From: Thermothielavioides terrestris NRRL 8126
Lineage: Eukaryota; Ascomycota; Sordariomycetes; Sordariales; Chaetomiaceae
Direction of reading: 5' to 3'
NCBI RefSeq assembly: GCF_000226115.1
Contig: NC_016461.1
Coordinates: 1 to 64,000 of the forward strand
Length of the DNA stretch: 64,000 nt
Both the position numbers and the translations under genes were made by a program. Below the pieces are notes generated by a model. That model was not told the DNA's origin and did no database searches. It saw only the letters and a program-made list of their open reading frames with translations. Below are positions 10,876 through 20,658 of the stretch, piece after piece (the stretch's first letter is position 1; each line of letters opens with the position of its first letter).

Positions 10876-11925
10876 ATGGCCACTGCCGTTGCTGTCCCCC
10901 TCTCTGCAATTAACGGTGAGCTTGGCGGGGTGCTCCCTCCTAGTGCTGTGGTGCAGCACTCCCCTCGCCATGGCCGCAGCCGGGCCATGAGCGTGAAGGG
11001 TAAGGGAGGCCGGCAACGCGGCTATAGCGTCGTTGAGGAGCGCGACGTTGCCATCGCCAAGGCACTCATGTTTGTGGTGAAGCGAGCAGTGCAGAAGGAG
11101 GATGTGGAGGAAGCTGATGACGGGGAGCATCTCGTGGCCGACCCGGAGGGCTGGGTCAGCGTTGCCGACGTGGTATGTGGCAGGACCGGTTCAGAGGCTC
11201 TGGCCCAAAGATTGTTTGCTGATCGGTGGTACTTGTGTTAGCTCGCACATCCTCGGATCTCCGCCTTGGGCAGCACTTTCGAGGACATCCAACGAGTCGT
11301 AGCGGCTGCGACCAAGCCCCGGTTCGATCTTCGTCAGACAGCCAAGGCAGGCGGCACGCCGGACGAGCCGTCTTCCTGGCAAATCTCCCGGATCACAAAC
11401 CGGGAGACCGCGGCATCGCCCGTGCCGGTTGGCGGCAGGCTCACCGCGGAGTCGCAGGACCTTCCCGACTTTGTCATCTACGAGACTTCGTATCAGCGAT
11501 ACCCCCTGCTCCTGGCCTTGGGCGCCATCACCCGAGCCCCCGGGGGAAGCGAGTATCGGACATTCGTGCCCGTGACGGTGGGTCAGGACGGCACCGATTC
11601 ACGCCTGACCCCGGGGGCCGGCGAAGCGGCCGAGGTCAGCATTTGGATCCATCTGCCTTCGGCCCTGCAGGCGGAGCCGGGCATTACGTGGCAACGTAGC
11701 GACAGCGGCATGGTCATCACAGCCGACGACATACCGAAGAGTCTCTGGAAGAAAGCCGTCGCCCGCCGGCCCGACATCGGTACTCTGTTTGAGGATGGCG
11801 AGGTCCGCAAAGAGGTCCCCTCCAACCTGCGTGGCAAGGGAGCCAAGGGCAAAGCTCGGAAGGGCAAGGGCACCCTGAAGCGCGAGGGCAGCGAAGACGA
11901 GTCGGGCAGCGCCAGCGAGGAGTAG
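10876..11925 (+). CDS. KptA/Tpt1-like RNA 2'-phosphotransferase homolog, probably catalytically degenerate
   Basis: Exons 10876-11172 and 11242-11925 join in phase 0 across a 69-nt intron (GTATGT donor, GTTAG acceptor), giving 326 aa. The join restores GWVSVADVLAHPRI...EDIQRVVAAATKPRFDL, the classic core of the KptA/Tpt1 family (dGWv.vddLL ... i..vV..n.KxRF.L). True Tpt1 removes the splice-junction 2'-phosphate from tRNA using NAD+. This protein has VVKRAV where the family has LRHG, losing the catalytic His, has no QGHS, and has no GMR motif in the second half. The C-terminus is a Lys/Gly-rich then acidic Ser/Glu tail, possibly nucleolar or nuclear. A canonical Tpt1 is presumably elsewhere in the genome. 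It may be a paralog with a binding role. Confidence 0.75.
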
Positions 11926-12159
11926 GCGTTGCATATCCGGCTCTGGCCTTCGTTTCTCCGAGTCTTGCGAACAGCGTGATGTTCGAGAGCATAGCTAGAC
12001 CTTCGGAACTGACCAGAGACACTCTGCCGCCTCTGGTCTCCTAGTCCGATGTTTTTTAGATAATCTAGAGGCAGGCTCAAGCTGAGCCTGTTGATGTTAA
12101 TCATGCTCCTAACCACCTCGAGAAGATATGCGTTTGTAGTGGAGACACATCTTGCCGTG

Positions 12160-13866
12160 TTACTGCTCTTCCTGAACCCCCCTCGCTGGCTTCCATTCGA
12201 AATGGTGACTACCCGTCTCAGGCTTCCCCGGTCCCTCTGTCTTTAAGTCGTACATGTGAGCGCCGAAGTAGTCGAGCTCTGCCTCCTCTGAAGGCTGTCG
12301 GTTAGTGAAATTCACGCTATGTCCCAGTGTCACTTCCCCAAGCAGCGAAGTACCCCAGCCTAGCATGGGACACTTACCAAACGAAGTGGGCAGGTTCGCG
12401 GAACCCGAGTACTTGTAATACTCCAGGCTCGCACTGAGTGCGGGCACATGCAAGTCCGCCTCCAATGCTTGCTGGACTACCGTCTTGAGGCTCAGATACG
12501 CGTTTTGCAGCTCGGATGCAATGGTCGGACATGCGAGCAGGTTGTGCTCGTCGCATTCCTCGGAAAGATACACCCGCTCCAGCAAGGCCACGATGTAGTC
12601 GCTTTGGATGATGCAGCCCCGTCGCCAGACATAGAGCACATCGACAAAGTTAAGCTGCCAGTCGTGCTGCTCGTTCGCCCGCGACAGAATGTGCAGGCCC
12701 TGCACGAATGACATGAGAAAGGACGCATACAGCGCCTGACGTAAATCCTCATGAACGAACTTGCGTTTGTCGATGATGCCATTAATCTTGCTGGGCACGA
12801 TCCCACCACCCAGTGTCTTGGTGACAGCTTCCCGCTTAGCAGCATCCGCCGAAGCCACCCGGAAGATGTGGGACGCCGCAATAGTTGGATGGGGTACGTG
12901 CAAGGTGACACCCTCCTCGACGGCCCAGGTCCCGGTTCCCTCTGAGTTATCCACATCTTGAACGACCTTGTCGCGAATATGGGAGAGGACGAAGTCACCT
13001 CCATCCCCACGCTTCCGCGTCCGGCAAATCTGAGCACCGATGCCAACGAGGTAACTGTTACGGAGGGGGCCATCGGTGTTCCACTTCTCGAAGACGTCTC
13101 CAATCTCCTCGTAGTCCATCGTCAGACCGGCATCTAGGATTGCCCAGGCCTCGCTTAGCGCTGTCATCATGCCGTGCTCAATGCCATTGTGCACCATCTT
13201 GACATAGTGGCCAGACCCCCCAGGACCGAGCTTGGCAACGCAGGGCCGCCCTGACCAGTCCTTGGCGGCGATCCTCTGCAGGAACGGAAAGGCGGCGTCC
13301 AAGGCGGCCTTGCTGCCACCTGGTGAGATGGACGGACCGTGACGTGCAGATTGGTAGCCGCCCGAAACCCCCATGCCAATGTAATGGACTCCCCTAGGCT
13401 CCAGGCGCTTCTGGCGGCGCTCCGTAGCATGCCACTGCTCGTTTGAGGCATCCATGATGAGGTCTCCCGCCTCCAGGTAGGGCTCGAGCGCGTCAATGCT
13501 CTTGTCAGCAGCTGCGCCATGCGGGATGCTGAACATGAAGAATCTGGGGCCGCCAGTAGCACCGAGGGCCTCGCACAGAGACTTGTGATCGCTGTGATAG
13601 GTGATCTTGTCCGTGTGGCCGGTCTCGCGGGCGTACGATTGTAGCACCTCGACGTTTTGACTCGACGGATCATAGAAGTGCGTGTGAATGCCGAGTTCAG
13701 CGAAGAGGAGGGAGAGCATGCTCCCCATACTACCCGTCCCTATCATGCCAACCTACGTTGAGGCAATCGGGACCGCCCATCAGCTTTCACTCTTGGATTG
13801 CCAGGGTCGCCAGTTTTCCCTGTGTCATCAAGGATATGTGACAAGACTGACCTGTTTCACCTCCAT
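12160..13866 (-). CDS. Divergent 6-phosphogluconate dehydrogenase paralog
   Basis: Exon 1 codes only MEVKQ (13852-13866), then a 99-nt intron (GTCAGT donor, CGTAG acceptor) and exon 2 (12160-13752), giving 535 aa. The splice produces VGMIGTGSMGS, the expected NAD(P)-binding start. Other landmarks are DASNEQW, MGVSGGYQSARHGPS, KMVHNGIEHG, EGTGTW and DYFGAH. Using remembered sheep 6PGDH numbering, Lys183, His186, Asn187, Glu190, Arg287 and His452 are kept. Three ligands of the substrate phosphate differ: Tyr191 is His, Lys260 is Glu, Arg446 is Leu. The protein is about 45 residues longer than usual. It should still bind a dinucleotide and oxidise a sugar acid or related hydroxy acid, but 6-phosphogluconate is doubtful. 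It faces the TIM-barrel gene across a 576-bp promoter. Confidence 0.85.
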
Positions 13867-14442
13867 GGCGACGGTGTGTGCCCTTCGCTTTTCTGATTGT
13901 CACTTCCAACTTCAAAACAGTGCTGCCTCGAGCCAGATTGTCAGAATACGTGGCTGTGTTCTTGTATCGCGTCTCGGTTGCTGAACCATTACCGACGCAC
14001 GGTGTTTCACTCCAACCCAGCTACGCACATAATGGGACTTGGGACCAACTCCTCCTCGTTTGAGACTTTTAAATCCTCCCAATCACCCAGGGATCCGTCG
14101 ATATCCGTGGCTACCTGGTCCATTTGTTCGCAAGCTGTGAGTGGTTGAATACGGGACCTCGCCGGCACATCAGAAAGATGATCTCACACTGACGCAATGG
14201 CATGCGGCCTTTTGTGAAGTCTGCTATTGCCATCCTGCATCGACCGAACTGTGTATGCGAGCGAGAGCCTGATCAAGAAAAAGGACATAGGACAGAATCA
14301 ATTGATTGCGTGTACATTACAAGTAGAGAAAAGCCAGGCATGGGCCTGCAATTAGGCCCAGGGTCCGCACCGGATATTTTTTTGATATTTTGAACCCGAG
14401 TAACTATACCTCTTCTTTTTACTCTCCGTCTCATTCTCCATC
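13867..14442. promoter_or_regulatory. Shared divergent promoter region, 6PGDH-like / TIM-barrel genes
   Basis: 576 bp separate the two start codons of outward-facing genes. A CT-rich leader lies directly before 14443. The layout suggests, but does not prove, co-regulation. No specific binding site is claimed. Confidence 0.45.
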
Positions 14443-15618
14443 ATGTCCCAGGGCGCGGCATCGTCCTACCGTCACCTTGTGGCCTTTGCATCGTGCTCCA
14501 TCGGCTTGCCGCGGCATACACTGCACCAAAAGATAGAAGCAGTCCGCGAGGCTGGCTTCGACGGCATCGAGCTATCGTTCCCGGATCTGCAGGCTTATGC
14601 CACCCGCCATTTCGGCCGGGAAATCGCCGAGGATGACTACGGCTCGCTGTGTGAGGCAGCCAAAGCCGTGGGCACCATGTGCGAGGGACACGGTCTGAGG
14701 GTGCTCGCCCTCCAGCCGTTCTCGAAGTTTGAAGGCTGGCCACCAGGAAGCCAACAACGCCAAGATGCTTTCGCGCGCGCAAAGGCATGGATCGACATCA
14801 TGGAGGCCGCCGGCACCGACTTGCTGCAGGTTGGCTCGTCAGACTCGCCAGACATGTCGCGAGACGTCGACCAGTTGGCCGCAGACCTTGCGTCCCTGGC
14901 CGACATGCTGGCGTCTCGGGGATTCCGGCTCGCTTACGAGAACTGGTGCTGGGCAACATGTGCACCAACGTGGAAGGACGTGTGGACCATCGTCCAGAAG
15001 GCCGACCGGCCAAACATTGGTCTCTGCCTTGACACATTCCAGACAGCTGGAGGCGAGTGGGGAGACCCGACCACGAAGTCAGGGAGGATCGAGGCCCCGG
15101 GGTTGACGTCGGCGGATTTGTCCAGGGCATACGCCGCCAGTCTCGGCGAGCTGGCTGAGAGCGTACCCGCCGACAAGATCTACTTCCTCCAGATCAGTGA
15201 TGCATACCTTCTGGACCCGCCATTGAACACCGCGGCTGACCCGGAATCCGGCCTCAGGCCGAGGGCCCAATGGAGTCACGAGCACCGACCGCTCCCGTAT
15301 GTCGTGTGTCCTGTGCCTTCCCCCCTTCCCCCCAAAGAGCGATACGACCCGGTCACGCAGCACAACGCAGAGAGCTTGTTTTGCCACCGTTTTTTCGGAG
15401 GTCTAATACGTGCTAACAAGTGCACCAGGTACGATGGCGGGTATTTACCCATCAGGGAGTTTGTGCAAGCTGTTCTTGCCACCGGTTTCCGAGGCTGGCT
15501 GAGCATCGAGGTGTTCGATGGCAAGTTCGAGGAGAAATACGGCGATAACCTAAGGGGGTTCGCGAAAAGAGCGATGGAAGCTTGCCAAAGATTGATAGCG
15601 GAATTAAGGGCGGAATGA
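14443..15618 (+). CDS. 3-dehydroshikimate-dehydratase-like TIM barrel (AP endonuclease 2 superfamily)
   Basis: Exons 14443-15296 and 15429-15618 give 347 aa. The intron is 132 nt (GTATGT donor, TGCTAAC branch, ACCAG acceptor) and is a multiple of three, so the unspliced frame stays open. The splice yields RPLPYDGGYLPIREF. The fold is a sugar-phosphate isomerase/epimerase-type barrel: FDGIELSFPDL early, LQVGSSD, YENWCW with a metal-binding Glu, LCLDTFQ with Asp, FLQISDAYLLDPP, and WLSIEVFD with the last Glu. Fungal 3-dehydroshikimate dehydratases (qa-4/qutC type) share this pattern and length and convert 3-dehydroshikimate to protocatechuate. A sugar or keto-acid isomerase is also possible. 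The divergent dehydrogenase partner argues for a small catabolic step pair. Confidence 0.75.
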   Translation: MSQGAASSYRHLVAFASCSIGLPRHTLHQKIEAVREAGFDGIELSFPDLQAYATRHFGREIAEDDYGSLCEAAKAVGTMCEGHGLRVLALQPFSKFEGWPPGSQQRQDAFARAKAWIDIMEAAGTDLLQVGSSDSPDMSRDVDQLAADLASLADMLASRGFRLAYENWCWATCAPTWKDVWTIVQKADRPNIGLCLDTFQTAGGEWGDPTTKSGRIEAPGLTSADLSRAYAASLGELAESVPADKIYFLQISDAYLLDPPLNTAADPESGLRPRAQWSHEHRPLPYVVCPVPSPLPPKERYDPVTQHNAESLFCHRFFGGLIRANKCTRYDGGYLPIREFVQAVLATGFRGWLSIEVFDGKFEEKYGDNLRGFAKRAMEACQRLIAELRAE

Positions 15619-15827
15619 GTGCCAGTCAAGGGGGGCATGGTCTGGCTCGGGTCTTGGAACTTGCACATCATCGCCCGTTCGCAGTCCAATTCCACAGAGT
15701 CCAGCCTTACCCCCATTTTGTCTGTTTGGCCCGCCCCAGCTGTCATACGTCCACACTCGCGCCGCACCATCTCCTTCGAGCATCAGATGCCATACCCGTT
15801 TCATTGACCGTAATCCGTAGGCGAGAC

Positions 15828-16168
15828 TCAGTCAGTACAGAACTGCTGTTTGAAGGCACCGTCAGGAGGGGTGCAGATGCAACAGCCTGAGTTGCAGTAG
15901 GCGGACCCAGCGTTTTGCCACATTGTTCCCCGGTTGGAATGCAGAACTGCTTCGTGCATCCCTTGCCCGGTTCCACACAGATGCCGCAGTTCGGGTTACA
16001 GCACTCTTGACCGGCCTTGCACATGGTCGAGCCGCACAGCTTGCCTGCGGAGCCTACTTTGGCTGCATTCCTCGCATGTACATACCTACATGTACATGTA
16101 TGTGCCAGGCAGCGCCCGTGTCTGCCGCAGAACACCGTTGAGGTCGACTGAGGAAGATGCTGCATCAT
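15828..16168 (-). pseudogene. Cysteine-rich secreted-type protein gene, frameshifted
   Basis: On the minus strand about 15916-16045 encodes CGSTMCKAGQECCNPNCGIC followed by PGKGCTKQFC. This is the CG-x-C-x-G-x-x-CCN-x-x-CGIC-x-PG-x-CT-x-QFC pattern of small fungal secreted Cys-rich proteins. In another frame, about 15828-15910, lies a second copy ending YCNSGCCICTPPDG then KQQFCTD and a stop. An indel between CGKT and YCNSG separates the two, so the tandem module cannot be read as one protein. No signal peptide exon was found upstream; the sequence around 16050-16110 is a CATGTA-rich simple stretch. I infer a decayed two-module secreted protein. A sequencing error or an unseen splice pattern could also explain it. 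Confidence 0.5.
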
Positions 16169-17429
16169 TCCTCTGTTGCTAGTTCAAAAGACACGAGAGG
16201 CATAGCGGCTGGTCTGTTGCGTTTGTGATGTTCTTCCAAATGGCCTAGGATGGCAAGTAGCATCGCCGAGAGGTTCAGCTGGCTGTGCTATTACCTGGAC
16301 AGCATTCTGGATGCTGCGCGGCCTCTGCCTTGCGGGGTGGCACATTCCGACTGACTGGCGAAGCCTTGTCAGCTTGTCCGTACCTACCTCGTGTCATAGC
16401 CACCGAAGATCCCAGGACAGTAACATTCCGCATGGCAAATAAGTGTTCATAGGAGGCGATCCTGCTCCCCGCTGGCGCAAAATGCATGTCATCTACTGCG
16501 GTTAATCGGTTTTCTGGCCGGCCTAGGAACCTGGCAATAGTAAGCCGGCAGAAGGTGTAACGGATCCCGAAGTTTTCTCTCCTAGTAAGAAGCAACCGTA
16601 TATTGGCTAGACCCGACCTCAGGTTTCGCCCTCGTACAACTCGGCAACCCGGACAGGCAGAAATCTTTGTGACAGAAAGGACCCCGCACTAGTCCAACAC
16701 CAAGGTAAAGTGATTCCTGGCTGGGAAAGGGAGGTACCGCAAGCTCAGCACAGTCGGTGGGCGCGGGGTCGATGCTGGATCATGATCGACGGGGTATAGG
16801 ATCCGCCCCGTGAGTGTGAAACTCTCGATGGGCGGACACATTGCTCGGAGAGACCCCCCGGCGTCAGGTGGGAGAAGCAGACTGAGATACACTCCGCTGT
16901 CTGACCCAGCGTCTTATCTCCTCGCGCTCTCGCGTCACGAGGGGCGAGATTGTGACAGAGAACAAGAAAGGTCTTGCCAGATGACGTGAGCGAGAAATCG
17001 CACAGCACAGGGATGAAACGGGAGAGCCACTCGGCTCGATCGAGATCTTGACGGCAAGAGTACTAGACAACAGAGCTGCCTGCTACGTAGCTTACACGGC
17101 CTTGCGTAGAAATTTTGGCGATGGATACACTGTACAAGGAGCTGTCCGGACGGGAGTCAATGTACGAGGTATGACATAAAGGATGTCGGCGACAGGGCGA
17201 TCTACAATGCCAGGAACTTAAAGAAAGCCAGTCATTCCGCTCAACCTGACACATCCCATAAGTCCATCCTTTCTCCTAGTAAACTTCCTTCGCGGTTTGA
17301 CTCACTGTCCGTTCTGAATCGCCAGGTGCCTTCGACTTGCCCGCCCCTTCCTTGTCCGAAGCATCTCACTGGCGCTCGCCAGCAGAGTCGGCTCCTCAAA
17401 ACAGCGGTTGCCAACCCCAGCCGGCCACG
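16169..17429. other. Intergenic, about 1.26 kb
   Basis: Short frames only. It leads into the DHA2 transporter; the last 100 bp are C-rich and precede the ATG at 17430. No RNA gene or repeat seen. Confidence 0.5.
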
Positions 17430-19175
17430 ATGAACAATAAATCTCCGGCAAGATGGGACATCGAGTCAACAGACAGCTTTGTCCTCGCCGAGTCGCGCCA
17501 AGGCTCGAGCCCAGCTGTTCACACACTGGCCGCCGAGACCTCCGTGTCGCCATCGCCCTCCTCAACCACGCTCCAGTGCACTGAGGAGAAAGGGCTACCG
17601 ACTGACTCGAAATCTGAAGAGTGGGTTAGGGGGGTCGGATTTTGGCGCTGCTTCATCGGTCTCTGCATCCCCATCCTCCTCTCGGCGTTCGAAGGGAGCG
17701 TGGTCAGTACGGCACTCCCCACCATTTCTCAATCTTTGGGCCTCGGTCCGAACTCATCATGGGTGGCCACGGCATTTCTGTTGGCGTCCATCGTGTTCCA
17801 GCCGCTGTATGGGCAGCTCGCAGACATTTGGGGGCGGCGACATCTGATGATGGTGGCTGTGGTTGTGTTCGGCGTCGGCAGTGCCATCGCCGGGTTCGCT
17901 CGCAACTGCGCTGTTTTGGTGTTTGGCCGCATTGTTCAAGGCATGGGCTCCGGTGGGATCGACCTATTTGCCGAGCTGATTCTCTGCGACATCATCCCCT
18001 TGAAGAAGAGGGGTCACTATGTGGCCATCAAGGCGGCCGTCTACGCGCTGGGCACCACTGTCGGGCCGCTCCTTGGCGGCATCTTTGCGCAGACGAACTG
18101 GAGATGGTGTTTCGGGATCAACCTGCCCATCTGCATCATCGCTCTTGTTCTGATGTGGTTCTGGCTCCAACTCAGCAGCGGCAAGTCGTGGCAGGGCCTC
18201 TCGGTGCTCCAGCAAATCGGGCGCGTCGACTACGTCGGCCTCGTCCTCCTCACCGCCTCGGTCGTCTTGATCCTTTGCGCCCTGACGTTGGCCGGCACCG
18301 TCTTCTCGTGGTCGGACCCCACCATCTTGGTTGCGCTCGCGGGCGGCAGCTCCGGCGTCCTCGCCTTCATCTTGTGGGAACGGTCTCAGCGATGTGCGCA
18401 TCCCATCATGGCTCCACGCGTATTCTCCAACCGGACCACGATCGCGGCCATGATCATCACCACAGTCCACGGCTTTATAACCTACGGATATCAGTTCTAC
18501 CTGCCGCCCTTCTTCCAAGCGGTGCTCGCGGCCTCTCCGGCGCAGTCGGGTGTCCTTATCCTGCCCTGCAGCCTCACCATTGTTATCCTGGCCGCGGTCG
18601 GCGGCCCACTGCTGGCCAGGTTTGGGAAATACCGGCTGATGCACCGGGTGGGCTTCGCCCTGATGGTTGCCGGCTTGCTGCCCTGCATCACCTTCCAGGA
18701 CTCCGGATCGGTGGTGCTGTGGATATTGTTGTCGTTCCTGGTTGGGGTTGGCTCGGGAATCATTGTCTCGACCACGTTGCCCACTGTGCTCGTTGAGCTA
18801 ACCGACAAGGAAAATGCCGCCGCCACCGGGTCGTGGGCGTTTCTGCGAGGATTAGGCTCCCTCCTGGGAGTTGCGATACCGAATGCTGTGTTCAATGCGC
18901 AGTTTTCGGCGGTACTTGACTCTATCCAGGATGCCCGCGCCAAAGCGGAGCTGAGCAACGGGCAGGCGTACCAACACGCATCCGCGGCCTTCATCGCAGA
19001 GTTCAAGGATCAGGTCAGGAATCAGATCCTTGGAGCATTTACTGCAAGTTTCAAGCTAGTCTGGATCATCTTCCTGGGGATGGCGGTATTGGGCTTGCTT
19101 ACGACCTTCCTGGAACGACAGGTTCATCTGCGGAAGGACTTGGATAGCGAGTATGGCCTAAAGGATCATCAATGA
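17430..19175 (+). CDS. MFS transporter, DHA2 (14-TM drug:H+ antiporter) type
   Basis: A single exon of 581 aa; the ATG at 17430 is preferred, since upstream codons in the frame lack an ATG. A hydrophilic Ser/Glu-rich N-terminus of about 70 residues precedes WRCFIGLCIPILLSAFEGSV. The loop 2-3 signature is GQLADIWGRRHLMM, and the motif C region reads ALGTTVGPLLGGIFAQ with TNWRWCF after it. About 14 hydrophobic segments are visible, ending in FKLVWIIFLGMAVLGLLTTF. The family exports xenobiotics or secondary metabolites across the plasma or vacuolar membrane in exchange for protons. It may serve the nearby metabolic genes, but that is inference. No introns are needed. Confidence 0.9.
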   Translation: MNNKSPARWDIESTDSFVLAESRQGSSPAVHTLAAETSVSPSPSSTTLQCTEEKGLPTDSKSEEWVRGVGFWRCFIGLCIPILLSAFEGSVVSTALPTISQSLGLGPNSSWVATAFLLASIVFQPLYGQLADIWGRRHLMMVAVVVFGVGSAIAGFARNCAVLVFGRIVQGMGSGGIDLFAELILCDIIPLKKRGHYVAIKAAVYALGTTVGPLLGGIFAQTNWRWCFGINLPICIIALVLMWFWLQLSSGKSWQGLSVLQQIGRVDYVGLVLLTASVVLILCALTLAGTVFSWSDPTILVALAGGSSGVLAFILWERSQRCAHPIMAPRVFSNRTTIAAMIITTVHGFITYGYQFYLPPFFQAVLAASPAQSGVLILPCSLTIVILAAVGGPLLARFGKYRLMHRVGFALMVAGLLPCITFQDSGSVVLWILLSFLVGVGSGIIVSTTLPTVLVELTDKENAAATGSWAFLRGLGSLLGVAIPNAVFNAQFSAVLDSIQDARAKAELSNGQAYQHASAAFIAEFKDQVRNQILGAFTASFKLVWIIFLGMAVLGLLTTFLERQVHLRKDLDSEYGLKDHQ

Positions 19176-20256
19176 GGACGGGGGGATGCAGCACGTCGTT
19201 ACCGGAGATTGTTTGACCAGGACGCCTGAGGGAGTTGAAAGCATTATTGACCTGGGGTATTTACATGTACGGAATACTGCGAGATGCGATAAGAAGGAAC
19301 CGACCGTGGGATTTCTGGGCTTGCGAGGATCCGAGATCGGGCGCGGGTCCGGAAAGCCGGAAGGGCGCGCCGCCTGACTTACGCCGATTTGTGTTCCCTC
19401 TACGCCGCTGACCACAAGCATAGAACGGTTGAATATCTGTATCTTTCCCCCCTTTTCAGAGATTCTGACCGCTTCCTATTTTCCTTGGGTATCGTAACCG
19501 GCATCTGTGTCACTTATTGGAGCGATCTTGGTTCAACTCCATTCCTCACGGCTTTGCTTGTCGATCGACAGGTCCGGCTTCCTTATGGCATTCAACTCTA
19601 CCAACAACATCGTTCACGACGAATAATGTGACTGGCACTAACGGTACCAGGGCACCGGGCCGTGTCTTGTGTTCATCCTGGGCGGAAACGGCCACGGGCG
19701 GCAATTCAACCCCAGGACTGCTACCTTGTCTGGCAGGTTTCCTTGCGCCACCTTCGACCAGCGTCAGATCCGTTATCAGCCAACCAGGTCAAGGTCAACG
19801 AAAACTTAGCCCTCCACAACGGGCAAGAGGCATCCACGCCATCATCAAAGCGCTCTGGGCTTCGAGACGTCCATTTATTCGGTAGCAGCGGTGAGAGTAT
19901 TTTTGCGCTCCAGTTCCCCCCCGGACTTCCCCGAGATGGTCGACCACTTGATCTCTCGAGGCCCCCGCCATCAGCGTGCTGCCAGATGCGTCCGAGATGT
20001 TCAAGTGGCTTTCTCTATCTCATGGACGTCTACGAGACCCGCGGGACAGAGCAGGCGGCTCGCCAGTTTTGCACGATGTTGATGGGGTATGGCGACCAAG
20101 GCAATGCGCCAAGCCTGTGGAACCCAAGGGAAAACAAGGCTGATGGCTAAAGAGGTCCCGCCAAGACTAATTTCCAGCCCTGGTCTTACACCGTCAGTAC
20201 GCAGCCACCATCGCCACGGGGTTTGCACTATCGCCACGGGTTAGTGCGCCGGGGGT

Positions 20257-20281
20257 GCGGGGGGCGGCGCTAGCCCCCCGC
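20257..20281. repeat. Perfect GC hairpin, 9-bp stem
   Basis: GCGGGGGGC pairs exactly with GCCCCCCGC across a 7-base loop (GGCGCTA). It abuts the interstitial telomere-like tract. It could be a transposon end, a replication block, or a site of breakage; none is demonstrated. Confidence 0.7.
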
Positions 20282-20282
20282 G

Positions 20283-20340
20283 GTTAGGGTTAGGTTAGGG
20301 TCAGGGTTATGGTTAGGGTGCGGGTTATAGCTAGGGTCAG
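20283..20340 (+). repeat. Interstitial telomere-like tract (TTAGGG)n, degenerate
   Basis: GGTTAGGGTTAGGTTAGGG followed by variants such as TCAGGG, TTATGG, GTGCGGG and TAGCTAGGG. The plus strand is G-rich, the reverse of the CCCTAA at position 1. It therefore has the orientation of a right-hand chromosome end. It is either a healed break or relic end, or chance capture of telomere repeats. Confidence 0.75.
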
Positions 20341-20579
20341 GTTCTTTTTTTTTTTTCTGTTTGCGATTTGGTTGAGTTTTCGTGAAGTTATTGCGACGAG
20401 TTGTTGCGAGTATTTGCGGTTTGTCTTCGTCGCTGATGCTCTAAGTCGTCGCGGCCCCACTTACCCCTTGGCGATGTGTAACAACCTGTAATTCTTAGTG
20501 TCTTGGCGGGACCTCTTTAGCCATAACCGAAAACAAGTCATGCGTCCAGCGTAATGAGAGACTTTCAGTGTAAGGATGC

Positions 20580-20585
20580 TTTTTT

Positions 20586-20652
<67 letters not shown>
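20580..20652. repeat. Poly-T then (GT)n microsatellite
   Basis: 28 consecutive T followed by about 22 GT units ending in GTGCGTGTTTG. Low-complexity and likely length-variable. Open frames across it are artefacts. Confidence 0.95.

Positions 20653-20658
<6 letters not shown>

Noticed and set aside
15297..15428. Extra 44-residue insert in the TIM-barrel enzyme
   Set aside because: It has GTATGT, a TGCTAAC branch and an AG end, is proline/Cys-rich and non-conserved; it is an intron that happens to be in frame.
19662..20150. 162-codon plus-strand frame near the interstitial telomere tract
   Set aside because: Composition looks random, no recognisable motif, and other frames overlap it fully.
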